Shown here one piece after another: positions 20,190-32,511 of a stretch of DNA of 64,000 nt. Location: contig BCKC01000005.1 in assembly GCA_001600455.1 (NCBI GenBank), forward strand, positions 3,100,001-3,164,000. The letters are read 5' to 3'. The translations under genes were made by a program, and so were the position numbers. Numbering within the stretch: position 1 is the stretch's first letter; every line of letters starts with the position of its first letter. This DNA is from Endocalyx cinctus. Taxonomy: Eukaryota; Ascomycota; Sordariomycetes; Amphisphaeriales; Apiosporaceae. A model generated the notes under the pieces. That model was not told where the DNA came from, ran no database searches, and saw only the letters and a program-made list of their open reading frames with translations.

Positions 20190-21984
20190 TTATGTCTCCT
20201 CAGCCGCACTGGCTACCATGCTGAATTGCCCGCCGGCCCCGCACCATATTAATTTCTTGTCCTTTACTGCTTTCCCCGTAATTTCCTCGGCCACTACGGC
20301 GTCCTCCCTGGAAGCAATGCCGAGCTGACCCAGCGACCCATATCCTGAACCGAATGCTTTTCCTTCGGTATTGACGAAGATCGTGTGACCCGTACCGCAG
20401 CTCGCATGAGTGATCACGCCTATATTGGGGACCGCAACAGGCCGTAGTAATATACGTGGAACTCCACGGTCATCGCGGCGGGTAAGGGTATTATCTTGAG
20501 TCTGCTCCTCGGCCAACTCAAGGCCCAGCTGACCCCCGTCAATACGGCCCCAAACAAGACACTGGCCGTCGGCGGTAACCGCAACAGAGTGGTCCGCGCC
20601 ACCACTCAGAATGGTCACCTTCTTCCCGGCAAGATCAGGAATCTTCATTGGATAAGGTAAGCAGACGGTATTGGTACCGGCATCCCTTGCGTAGCCAGCT
20701 TGCCCGTAGCGATTTTGACCCCACCCCCAGACATTGTCCTTCTCGTCCACGGCGAAAGAGTGTTTGAGACCGGACGCGATGTAGCGAGCCTTGTTGCGGC
20801 GCAAATTGACGCGATGCGGACGGATACCCTCTAAAAGCCGACGGGAGTAATGACGGCCCTCGAATAGGTTGTAACCAAGTTGATTGTCTTGCCCAACGCC
20901 CCATGCCCACACATTACCGGTCCGATCGAGTGCTAGCGCATGATTGACTCCGCATGCCAGTTGAGTAATGTTCTCTAAACCAGCAATGAGAAGAGGTCTA
21001 TCTTGCACACCTATGAGCTGATCATCCACATACGCGAATCGAGGTTCGCCCGAGGTATCCTAGCACTTATTGGTTAAATGGTTCTTAAAAGGGGTATATG
21101 CCTCCTGGATTAAGTCAACTTACCAGGAAAGTGCCCCATCCATACACGTGGCCGGTTTCGGTAAGAGCAAAGCTACAGCTGTCACCAGCGGCGACCTGGA
21201 CAAACGTAGTTCCGGGGGGGAAGCTGGAGGCCGGAACTTGGGTTGGCGTTGACTCGCGTGGGTTGAGTTGTGCATCGTCGTCGTCAGATTCTGCATCCAC
21301 GTCGCGCAGTCCTCCTTCCCATGTAGTATCCCTTCCAAGTGCACCTCTGTCGTTCACACCCCATGTGACGATCTTATTGTCCTTGGTCAGAGCAACGCTA
21401 TGCATCCCACCACAGTCGAGCTGAACTACCTGGAAGCTATCTTCGCTGCCTTTCAGGAACGGGTTGATAGTAGGACGGAATTTTTCCGTTTCTGTTGGAC
21501 CAAGACCAAGCTCACCGCATTCACCGTTGCCGAAGGCTATGACTTGGAGGACTTGGGAGGGTGCCGCATTGATGATTTGCGACTGAGAGAAATCATGATG
21601 CGGTGTGGCATCTTTGTCTCTATGTATCTTGTCTTTTTTTGCGAGGGTAGCTTCGTTCGATTCAACCTTAGCTGTAGGCTTTCGAGCATTTCTTAATCGA
21701 CCCCCGGATTTGTTATTAGGCTCGGATCTGACCAACTTGCTTCGTTTAGATGTCTCTTGGTTTTGTTCAGCGTCATCGAGTTGAAGCTTGTGCTTTTTAG
21801 ATGTTGCGGTAGCGGGCGCGGTGGCTCTTGAAGGTAAATGCTTTGAGGGATCTAAAGATGCGATTGCATAAGCACTGCAATAAACATTCTGGGACCTAGG
21901 GCAACTGGACCTACTTTGTGGTTGAATTGTCTTATCAATGGCTGCTTGTCCATTGGCCTTAGCCTGAGACCTTTTGGGAGGCAT
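20190..21984 (-). CDS. rcc1: RCC1-type Ran guanine-nucleotide exchange factor
   Basis: Chromatin-bound seven-bladed beta-propeller that loads Ran with GTP and so sets nuclear transport and spindle direction (Srm1/Prp20 in budding yeast, Pim1 in fission yeast). Exons 21984-21124 and 21059-20190, phase 0; 576 residues. The first ~140 residues are basic and disordered (SKRSKLVRSEPNNKSGGRLR), suited to DNA and nuclear import. RCC1 repeats follow: VIAFGNGECGELGLGPTE, IVTWGVNDRGALGRD, GHVYGWGTF joining exon 2, VWAWGVGQDNQLGYN, VWGWGQNRYGQAGY, CLVWGRIDGGQLGLE and AFGSGYGSLGQLG. An acidic insertion (DAESDDDDAQ) interrupts the second blade. A likely 5'-UTR intron (22061-21998, GTATGT...AATCAG) precedes this ATG. 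Divergent from taf1. Confidence 0.94.
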
Positions 21985-22841
21985 CTTCGCTATAGACCTG
22001 ATTATGTAATACGGGAAACGAAAAGTGATTGAAGGCACTTAGAAACAAAAGAAAAACATACCAAGGGAACGCGTCTGCGCGTCTGACCGGGAGCTCAAGC
22101 TTAATCAGCCGGTCTTGGCGTTTTCTGTTGCTTGGTTTATTCACTGATAAACCATCCCAATGTCTAACTTTGTATCATTAATTATTGACTATACTTACCT
22201 ACTTACTAAAGGAACTTTGATAATGATTTTTTTTTTTTTATAATTTTCTAATGCCTTAAATAATTTCCCTCTATCCCCCCCCAGAAGTTTCAGTGGCTCT
22301 ATAGTCAGTAATAGGTTTGAGCTTTCGAAATATCAATAGCTATTTTAATTGTACGGCATGGCGTGAGATAATATTTTATAAATGGTCCGTGCATATCGGA
22401 GTTTAGCAAGGCAGTTGCGTTTGACTTCTTTTGACTCCATCACTCATTCATCTCCATTCCGTTGTATTGCGATCCACATTCTCAAGGCCGCCTTGTAAAC
22501 CTGCCTTCCATTCTTCTATCACTGTATTTTCATTCATTCTTTTTTATTCTCGCGCGAAATTTCCTTATAACTTATACCATATACCATATTTGTAATTTGT
22601 TTTTTTACTTTCTAACCTCAAATAATCTACAGCTACTCGTTTTTACTTTCGCCGAAGAAAAAAAAAAAAAACTAATAATAACTAAACCGCGATCCAGCGC
22701 CGCGACATGCGCTTTTCCTACCTTTCTGTCATGCGATAAATTCCATCGATCCTACGCCCTGAGGAAGGAGCGTCCTCAAATAACATCCCGAATCCGAATA
22801 TTAGCCCGAAGTTCGTGCGTCGCACACCACCTGAAGCCATT
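21985..22841. promoter_or_regulatory. Shared promoter of divergent rcc1 and taf1
   Basis: 857 nt between start codons. Toward rcc1 it holds an apparent 5'-UTR intron (22061-21998) and a tiny upstream reading frame (ATG GTT TAT CAG TGA on the minus strand, around 22150). Toward taf1 it has a long pyrimidine-rich leader (about 22430-22640) with a T11 run near 22230. No separate gene supported. Confidence 0.5.
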
Positions 22842-25800
22842 ATGGATAGTTTTGGGGAGTCGCCGGATACGTTTTCGCCGAACGGCATCGACGATTCCAG
22901 CATCGAACCGGTGAAAATTAAGCAAGAGATGATGGACGATGCGGATGGCCCGTCCTTCAAGGACATCGACTGGGATACCCAGAACCAGAAAGATGACGAG
23001 GAAATCCGCCGTATGCTATCAGATACAAATCATTCGTCTATGCCCCCAGGAATCGCCGACTTTGGGGATAAGGAAATCAATCAAGAGGATAAAGCAGATG
23101 ACGCCGTGGATTATAGCGATATAGACGACGACGACCTTATTTCTGAAGCTGAAAAATCGAGCCCTACCGCTGCCGACGCCGGTATTTCACAAGTTCCAGG
23201 CTTGACCGAAGACGAAGGAACAAGCCACGAAGATCACCTGGAGGATCTGTTCGGCGGCGCTGATGGCGACCATGACTTTCCTTCCTCGCCTCCTCCCGAT
23301 GATGCCGCGCCCGAAGAATCAACAAATTTAACCTTACCGCCTGGGAAGCCAAAAACCGCAAAAGATGTCACGGAAGAGGATTGGAAGAACATGTCGTTCG
23401 AGGAGAGATGGAAGCTTAACTTTCCGCAAGCCCATCTTTCTATCGACAAATGGATCAGCCAGACCAATAAAGAAGATGAATCTATGCAACAAGCACCCGA
23501 AAATGTTGACGAGCTCATCGCGCAAAAATTCCCGGGATTCGCGAACCAAAAGACCCTCTATTTCAACAGGCTGCTCCCCGAGTGGCCTGCTGAGTATCTC
23601 TATAAAGAACCACCGAATAAAGATCGAGATCCGCCCGAGTTTGTACCTACCAAACTCGAGCTGGAGCTTGACGCCGATTCATCCAAACTATTCAGAATTC
23701 CGGATAAGACCTCGAATTCTGTTCAGCAAGGAGCGAATGGTTCCGCAATAGATCAATGGGGAAACCTCGTTGGCACGCCGGCGCTAGATGCCGATGACGG
23801 CATGTCTGATACGGACTCGGATCAGGTCGTGGTCGGGTTCACCCTTCACGAAATTGCTACCGTATGTGCGGACTGGGACACTATGATAATGGACCAACCT
23901 GACCGGGCTCGTTCACCTACTCCCGTCGCCGTCGACAACGACGAAGAGATGGATGATTGGGACAAGGAGTTCTTGCAAGAAAAACCAAAGGCTAAGCGCC
24001 CTAAGTATCAACCGGGACTTCCCGATATCTCAACATATGACACATGGGGTATCGATCATTTCGAGGTGGCTACCAAACAGCTTTCCAAGCGTGTTCGTCT
24101 CGACCTTGATGATCCATACCTCTTGCTCGACGATAAGATATCGGAGCGACCTTCGAAGCGTCCTAAATTAGAAGAGAAGACCAAACGCATGGCTAATGGA
24201 CAGCTTAGAAAGGATGTTAGGCACCATTTCAACTTGTCCAACGACGATGCGTACGAAGGTCTTAAGAGCAATCATAAAAATAAAATCCGAGCTACTCTCA
24301 CTAGTCTTGCGGTGGAGCACAGTATGCCTGCTCTCAAGCTCACTTTCCCATACTACAAGTTCAGATCACAGAGCCAACCATGGGAGTATCACCGTAAGCG
24401 CTTCGATCCTGAGAAGGCTGTGAAGCATAATATTACCGTCCGCAAACCCTCCAAAGTCAAGAGGAAAGACTTGAAAGGAAAGACTCAGCAGGAAATCTTT
24501 AAATCTTCCAAGGAACTCAGCTTAAACGACAACTCAACCGTTGTCCTTTTCGAGTACTGCGAACAAAATCCAGTTGTGTTGTCAAACTTCGGTATGGGTA
24601 GTCGGGTAGTCAACTATTACCGACGGAAGGGAGATAACGAGGAAGACGAGAAGATACCCAAACTTGAAGTAGGTGAGGGCTATCTACTACACAAAGAAGA
24701 TCGATCACCCTTTTCTATCTTTGGCACGGTGGATCCTGGAGAGACCGTCCCTACACTTCATAACGAAATGTACCGGGCTCCCATATTCAAGCACGAGTCA
24801 CGGTCAAACGATTTCCTCCTTGGCTATACGACGAATGCTACGGAAGGGCCAAGATGGTTCATCCGCAATATCGACCACGTGTTCACCGTCGGTCAAACTT
24901 TCCCTTCCATCGATATTCCTGGACCGCATGCTCGAAAGGTTACGAACACGTCGAAGTCGCGGACCAGGATGGTGACGTATCGTAAAATGAGGAAAAATCC
25001 CAATCATACGATTACGATTGCCGAGCTCACGCCTCACGTTTTCGATAAGACAGATCCTCAGAACCGGCAAAAGCTGAAGGAATTTCTCCTGTATGACAGA
25101 GAAGAAAAGACTTGGCGACTACGACCGGGCGAGACCCTTATGGATGAGGCGGGTATAAGAGCTATGATTAAACCTGAAGATGTCTGCTTAGTTGAGTCTA
25201 TGCAAGTCGGACTTCAGCTGATGGAAAATGCCGGCTACGACCCCAGAGACAATAGGGATGACAACGAAGATGCGGTTGATGAGCCTCTCGTTGTCCAGTT
25301 AGCCCCGTGGCGAATCACCAAGAACTTCCTCGAGGCGAGCGCAGGAAAGGCCATGGTGGCCCTTCACGGCGAGGGTGATCCTACCGGTCATGGTTTAGGG
25401 TTCAGTTTCATCAAGACCTCCATGAAAGGTGGTTATATCAACGCAGTACAAGGTCCCTTGGCAACGTCGGCAGACGCCATCGAGCGTGAGCGAAAAGCGA
25501 ATGGAGGCCACTCCTACAACGTGAAAAAACAGCAGGACATGTACAATACTGCCATCCAGCAGATCTGGGAAAGACAAAGGACGACGCTGAGCGACGGCAC
25601 GACGCACGATGATGCCGACGTTCTTGACACGGCGAATGAAGATGATCGCTTTGAGCAATCACATATGGACGCAACACCCGCTCCCATCGATGATGGCAGG
25701 AGTCAGTTCAGTCGCTTCAGTAATTCCAGTCGTTTCGGGAAGAAGAAACTCCGGATCACACGTAAGAAAATGAACGAAAACGGTGAAGTTGTCGTCGAAC

Positions 25801-26569
25801 ACGTGGTAGTCAATGATCCAATGGTCATTCGAAACTATCTCAGACAGAGAAAGGAGTTGGATGAGAAAGATAGGGAGTACGTCCGCTCGCTCAGGGTTAT
25901 TATCGATCCTACATCGTATTGTGCTTCAGTACTGACAAGTGATAATAGCGTCTACAACCTACTTCCTACTGCCGACGTCGACGACAATCGCGAAAAACAA
26001 AAACTGTAAGTGGCCAGCGATCGGCATGGTGCATCAGGTTTGATACTAACCAGAATGACAACAGGGTCGAGCGAGAGTTGTCACGTTTGCTCAAGAACCA
26101 AGATCGTAGACAGGTGCGCGAGAAACAAGGCAAGGGTAAGAAGAGGAAAGAGGTGAACCTCGATGCCACGCCGGATCCGTCATCTGCCGATAAGGCGTCA
26201 GCGGGCACGACTCGGAAGTGCGCAAACTGCGGACAAGTCGGGCACATTAAAACAAACAAAAGGTACTGGCATTTCTGCTCTGTCCTAAGATGAATACTTG
26301 ACCCATCCCCTTCCCCTAGTTTGAACGATGAAATAATCAGACTTGGTCAAGTTCTCTTTTTTTATCGTTGGCTATTTTAGCCCATCTCACAGGCCACGGG
26401 CTCAGTCAAAACAGTGTCACCCCTGATAACGGAGTGTGCTAACTCTTTTTTGTGATTCAGCAAATGTCCTCTCCTTAACGGAACCATCACCACAAATGGC
26501 AATACCGCCGACCACGGCGGATTTGGGTCGTTCGGGTCTACGGCTGCCGCACAATCAGGGGCCGAATAA
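22842..26569 (+). CDS. taf1: TFIID subunit TAF1
   Basis: Largest subunit of TFIID, the scaffold for core-promoter recognition by RNA polymerase II. Exons 22842-26005, 26065-26262 and 26461-26569; 1156 residues. The N-terminal third is acidic and disordered (many D/E pairs, YSDIDDDDLISEAE), with TBP-contacting character. The central DUF3591 region spans roughly 430-950 and includes KLTFPYYKFRSQSQPWEYHR, FEYCEQNPVVLSNFGMGSR and ASAGKAMVALHGEGDPTG. A C-terminal zinc knuckle is assembled across intron 2: CANCGQVGHIKTNK plus SKCPLLNG. There is no bromodomain or kinase domain, as is normal for fungal TAF1. The ATG at 22842 is used because the frame upstream contains only a GTG. The last exon is just 36 codons including the stop. 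Confidence 0.96.
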
Positions 26570-26956
26570 GCAGGCCCCTAATTATGTAACACAACGGTAT
26601 ACAGTTAACTATCGTTGTCCCCTTTGGTAGGTAGTTACTGCAATAAACGAGCCACGAGACTATTGTCACAACATCCGTTTCTAACAAGCGTGCGGCCGCA
26701 GCAAATACTCGCAAGAAACTACGACGATACGCCATAACTCATTGGCTCGCACTAACTCTTTTCTCGACCCCAGAGTATTAAATAGAGCACAAATAAGGCG
26801 ATCGACAAGCATACATCAGATAATTCGTCACCCTTTGGAACATCTTCAGTTGTTAAGAGTCACACGAAGGAAGACGCGATGATGATATGCTAAGAGCACA
26901 AAACAGGGGTTCATCAGCGTCGCATCGTGGTGCCAGTGGTAGATTTTTTTTTCTTT

Positions 26957-27014
26957 TCTTTTCTTTTTCTTTTTTTTTTTATATATATATAAAAAAAAAA
27001 AAGAAAAAGAAAAA
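26957..27014. repeat. Near-perfect A/T inverted repeat (hairpin/cruciform)
   Basis: A central (AT)5 block at 26981-26990 is flanked by T11 on the left and A12 on the right, then by mirror C/G interruptions spaced five and four-to-five bases apart. Total about 55 nt, with arms of more than 20 nt matching apart from one extra A. It lies about 390 nt after the taf1 stop codon. Confidence 0.85.
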
Positions 27015-29623
27015 CAGACGACTTTGTCCTTTTCTACTCCAAGGGCCAAATTTGGCAACATTATGTTCAAGGCGTTAAAGGCGGTTAAGGAACGTGTCTA
27101 TTGGCGAGAGTTCATATCATAAGACGGAACTTTTACGGATCAACGCAAAGTCAAGCTGGATGGGAAAGAGCCTGAGCAAGGACTCCAAGGTGTGATAAGG
27201 AAAGGGGTAGTATAGCAGACTAAAAAGGACAAGTGACCCCTGGCCATGTACGTAGTGTAGTGTGCATGAATTCATACTAATTGCGTCCAATATCATGACC
27301 ATGGTTTATTTATTTCTCTATACTCTATCCGCAGCAGTACCCGGGCTGCTGGGTTATCCATATCGTGTGTTCATGTGGTATATGTATGCAGGCGGTATGT
27401 GGTGCATGTGTTGATATATGGGATGATATGTTACGCAGATTCTGTTTAAGGCTGAGTTGGTGGGCTATCGGCATTGTTACACACCACTAGAAACGAGCTC
27501 GGCGCTTAAGCAGAGACGGGCGCTCTCCCACGTAAACTCCGCTCTATTATGTATGGGTGTATTGAGAAAAATAAAATAAAAGTTGAAAAATAATTGGTTG
27601 ATATAAACCTTGTTTTTTTATTTTTTATTTTTTATTATTCCTCACCTCTGTGCGTAATGTAGCGATGGTGTAGCAATGCATGGACGTTGCATCCTTCTGG
27701 AAATATTCTATACTGGCTGACTGGGCTTGTTTCGTAGTACAGGCCTCTTTCGTCGTTGTGGACTTTGAGGTGGGTGCGGTACCGACCCTTAGAGCTTTTT
27801 AGTATAGCATAGCATGGCCACCCACTACACTAATGCAGGTGGAGGCTCTTTTTTGGGCGGGAGGAGGAGGAGAAAAAAAAAAGGTGGTCATCCTTACGCA
27901 GTAATACCCCCCCTGTTTAATGTGTTTTTTTGTTTCTATTTTTATTTTATTTTTTGTTTCGTTTCGTTTCCTTCTACACTACCGGACTACATACGTACAC
28001 TTACACTACACTACACAAAAAAAAAGCCAGGATATGGGGGAACAAGGAATAATAAGAGTATATGTATGTGAGAGAAGATTACACTAAAGATCTACATCTA
28101 CATACATATATACATGGGAACGAAATATCCGCCCGGTTGGGTATAGGTTGACAAGATACAGCAGGCAGGCAAAGCAGGCACCGTAACATGTACTACATAG
28201 ATATAGACCTGTTATGTATGTGCGGAGAAGATGCGGTTCTTTCTTTATTTATTTTTTATGTTCTTGAGTCTTTTTTTTTCTGGCCTTTTGGTTTCTATGT
28301 AGCTTGGTTTTCCTCCAAGAGTAGTTTACTTAGTATACTGGTTTTTCTTCACCGTCCCGTAGAACAGCACCGAGCGATATATCGGTACCGAACAAATTAC
28401 GTACATTTCAACAGTAAACCCCCCCCACTCGTCATCATTACGCAGTACGGGCATTATCGTATGAAAAAGAACAAGTGAGACAATAGGTTTTGAGAGAGAG
28501 ACTTAGGTTAGTACGGGATAGACCGTCCGATAAGACGGATCCGCTTTGCGGCGCGGCAAGGCAAGGCCAGCTAAACTATACTAGTTGTAACCAGCCAGCC
28601 GCCATAGCCCGAAAGATTTATTTATTAAGTAAAAAAGAAGCAGGTATTATATGTAGGTAGGTAAGATGACATACTCCTTCGTCTCCTTCTCGGCCTAGCC
28701 TGTTTGGAAGAGAGAGAGAGAGAGGTTTACAGTAAGAACTAAGGCTCCTCCTCATCTAACATAATATTCCCACCCCGGAAGATCGACACGGCGGAGGCAC
28801 TTACGTTAACAAGCTTTTTAGTGTAGAAAGATAGGGAATGAACGTACTAGTTTAACGCGCCAAAAGAAGAAAAAAATGCGAGTTTACACTATCAGATACA
28901 TTACGACTTACTATGAGGAACGGGAAATCGGGCTGAGCGCGCTCTCTCTCTCTCTCTCTTTCTCTCACGTGTGTAGTGTAGGAAAAAAAAAAAAAAAAGG
29001 TTTAGAAGGATATTCCCCGATAGAAGTGGGAGGAGGCGGGGGGCTTGAGGTTTTTTGGAGCAAGCAAGCAATCAAACAAAGAGAGGAACACGTACGTTGC
29101 TGTGAATGAGGGGCACGCACACAACACCGACCGAATAAAATAAAAAAATTGTAGATGTAGATGCATTACATGGCTGCAACGCTACATATGCCGTATACGC
29201 CAATAGAGAAAGGCGATAAAAAAAAAAAAAAAAAGACTATCACTGATTCGATTGTTCAGGTATCTATCTATACAGTAGTAGTATAGAATGGAAAATAAAA
29301 TCGGAATTGTCCTGGTTTAGTGTAGTTCTTGACCTCCGCATCTATACCGACGTGTATTATTACCTACTTTTTCTACCCTACCCTTTTCTCTCTCTCTAAC
29401 CCCTGTTTTTGATATTCAATGTCGACTCGTCCTCTTTGTTTGGTTTCTCCGTTACTTACTCATGGATTAGGTGAGATGTAAGAGTGAAATCAGACACGTG
29501 GTGGATCAAAATATCCATCTAATCCTTGGCCGATTTTCCTAAAAAGGTACAGACAGTGCAGAAAACCAACAACGAAAAAGAGTTGATTATTGTCATGCGA
29601 AGTCAGCTTTTCGAGAAGAATTG

Positions 29624-29648
29624 TTTTTTTTTTTTTTTTTTTTTTTTT
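29624..29648. repeat. T25 homopolymer
   Basis: Uninterrupted T run of about 25 nt in non-coding DNA; one of about eight homopolymers of 16 nt or more in the window. Confidence 0.9.
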
Positions 29649-32511
29649 GCTTTCGGACAAGAACGATAAGAGATCAGTCACGTATTTCCTAATTCGAAAA
29701 AGAGAACCACAGAAATGACCTAGTAAAGGTAGTAATAAAGGTCAGATCGAGGTATGAATTGAGTTGAACCGGAATACAATACTGCTACCGTACACTACAT
29801 GAATTTTTTATGCGTGTGAGATTTATTATATAACAGAAAAAAAAAATGAAGTCGGAGAAAGCATCATTACGTAGGACATTACATAACATAGGGGGAAAAG
29901 ATTACCAGTTTTAATGCAGACCGGTGAATGAATGAATGAACAATTGGTAGAAATCGCCGATTTACCTAGCTGAACGAAACAGAAGAAGAAAAGATTCACG
30001 AAACGGGAGAAAAGATGCAAGAAAGACATGACGAAAAGAGAAACGAGGCTCGAGGTCGACCTGTCATCAACCTACATACGGCCCCAACCTGTACGCATAC
30101 TGCCAAAGCAATTCTTCTAAACCTACTTCTTAGGCTGTTACACCGTTACACGATTTCGTGATGCAGTTGCAGATACATATAAGGTCGTACCTATTAAAGC
30201 GGTACATACGTAGTGTAGTATAGGCTCGGAGCTGTCAGCTAAACCCTTGAGTGTACACTTTTTTGTGTATCCCAACCTAATGTACGTAATACGTCCTTTT
30301 GGAGGGCGATGACGACGTCAGCGGAGCGGCGGAATTCTTCTTTCTTTGGGGTTGGATTCCATCTTCTTTTCATTTCTCTATTTTTTTTTTCTTTCCTTTC
30401 CCGTCTCTGCCTCTAGGCTCTTAAGGAAACTTCTTACGGTCTTTTGTGGTTTGTATCAGAGCAACAGTTTAAAAAACCAGATGTTTCAGGGGAGTATGAC
30501 GAAGAGTCCACACGGTAGACGGGTGGGTGGATTGGATCCATGGATGTACCCACTCGAGGCACGTGCATATTTCAGTAATATGGGTTTTGATACCTTTTTC
30601 GTATCCATGAAATGTACCATTGTATCGTGTACTGTGGTCATCGTGTGCAGGTTTTCCGACGCTAGATCGAGGTAACAGAACTACATATACAGGTAACGTA
30701 TTGTTACATGCTAAGATTTGAGGCTTGAGCAGCGTAAGTGTAATCAATCGTAACTACTTACTTACCGGGGTAGCATATAAGAATCGTCGCCGGCAGGCTA
30801 GGTAGCCTCGAGGCACGGCACATGAATGATTACCATCAATTACTTAATCGGACGAGAGCCAGATCCTAGTCTACGAGAGTGTATATTTGTGTTTTTTTTT
30901 TAGAACAGGATCAAGGAGAGGAAATAATCTTAATGATCCTACGATTCGGTTCATCCGATATAAGATATAATGTAGCAATGGAGTTGTCTCCATGAACCTA
31001 TTGCACGTTTGTATATACGCGCCGGATCGACAAGAGAGGGTGAGAGGGGGGAAAAATATTATTTACGTATGATGCAGATGGATAGATAATCTTTACCAGG
31101 TAAGTTTTGGTTCATGGTGGTTTTCTTTGGTTACAACACCTTTTCCCCCACTAACCTCCAAAAGACAAAAAAAAAAAAAGACTCAATTCGGCTCCGAACA
31201 GGATACAGGACCGCAGTAAAGAACTAAAGAAACAAAAAAAAAAAAATGCACTCTCGGGGACGGGGTGGGAGGTCAGACTTTTGTTTCACGCTTCTGCAAA
31301 TCAAAGCCTTTCCCAAGTTCGCCGAGCTTGTCCGTCCTGCAAGAATCCGGGCTCGTTAGCTTAGGCCGGTTTTCCGTTTTTTTTTTCTCCTTCAACTTTC
31401 TTATTATGTACGCCACAGATGTCAACTTTGTTTTACTTCGTAGTGGACGTAGGAGGTAAGGTGCTGTTGTTGGCGCAAGCCGAAAGGTTAAAAGAGAAAT
31501 ATATTTAAAGACACGAAGTTTTTTGTTATTTCTTTTTATTTTATTGTCGTGTATGTTATGTATGCATGTTAGAACTTTCGGTTGTTGAAGATAGACAAGC
31601 AATTCTAAGCCGAAATAAGGCTGAGAAGGACGGTTGAAATTTTGGGCTAATGGTGATTTACGTATGTATCTATGCATATTCACTAGTATTACGTTCACGC
31701 ATTTCGATCTCGATACTTTGCGGTTGAATACTTTCTTTTGTTTTTTTCCAGTTTGTCAGAAGTACACGTATTCGGAAATGCTTCCGTTAAAATCATCATT
31801 ATGTCGGATCCGTTCCACCAACAACGAACTTTGTCTTTTTTTTTTTTTTCTTCCTCTCGGCCTTTCTTTTTGGGGGGAAGAGTTACGTATTTTCGCCGAG
31901 TGGATAAGACTCTTGACAAAAAAATTATTGGGAGGGTAAAATTAATCAGGATCATCAATTCCCGGTTCGAAGTGGAGGGATGATTTTTACCCATATAATT
32001 TTTTTCGTGAAAGTGGGTTAATTGGCTGAAAAGGGGCACCGTGGGTGAGAAAATGGTGAGAAAAAAAAATGCAGGGGAGAGAAGAGGAAGATAGAGAGAG
32101 GATTGGATGAGAGAGAAAAAAGATGTACATTATCCATTTCGATTTTTACTGTAGTATACGTAGTAGACTATACAATTATGTGGTGTACACCTACACGTAC
32201 ATTCAACTAGTATGGATATGTGCATTCAAACTTACATGCGTACATATCCATGGATAATATGTATGGGTCCTTGTTTCTATAAATAACTATTTTTAGTATC
32301 ATGGGTTCGGCTGTTCAACGCCGATGTGGCAGGGGTTTTTTAATTGTGTGAACGAATGTGAAAATATACGTATACTACTCCGTACAAAATAATTTATTCC
32401 GAGATACCCTACAGTTACACTGAATCTTGAGCCCCAAGCCTTATTGAGAAAAGAAAAGATCGAAAAAAAAAAAAAAAAAAGGATTTCTTAGTTTATCACC
32501 AATGATAATCC

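Larger units (their letters stand above)
26570..32511. other. Gene-poor region, low-complexity rich
   Basis: About 5.9 kb with no recognisable coding region. It holds the inverted repeat at 26957-27014, GA and CT microsatellites (about 28710-28723 and 28942-28965), poly-A near 28982-28998 and 29219-29234, a T25 run at 29624-29648, and many TACGTA/GTAGTGTAG-type short motifs. Frames up to about 140 codons occur on both strands but overlap each other and have no domain features. It could contain UTRs, non-coding transcripts or regulatory DNA for the flanking genes. Confidence 0.5.

Noticed and set aside
22842..26005. Many long frames on both strands overlapping taf1, vps8, rlm1 and other large exons
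   Set aside because: They shadow conserved coding exons and lose to the recognised frames.
30346..30675. 109-codon frame with a hydrophobic start resembling a signal peptide
   Set aside because: The hydrophobic start comes from a T-rich tract, the rest has no secreted-protein pattern (few paired Cys), and another frame overlaps on the minus strand.
31960..32000. GGTTCGA-like box suggesting a tRNA (also near 34440 and 48297)
   Set aside because: No matching acceptor stem, D-arm or anticodon arm can be placed at the right distances.
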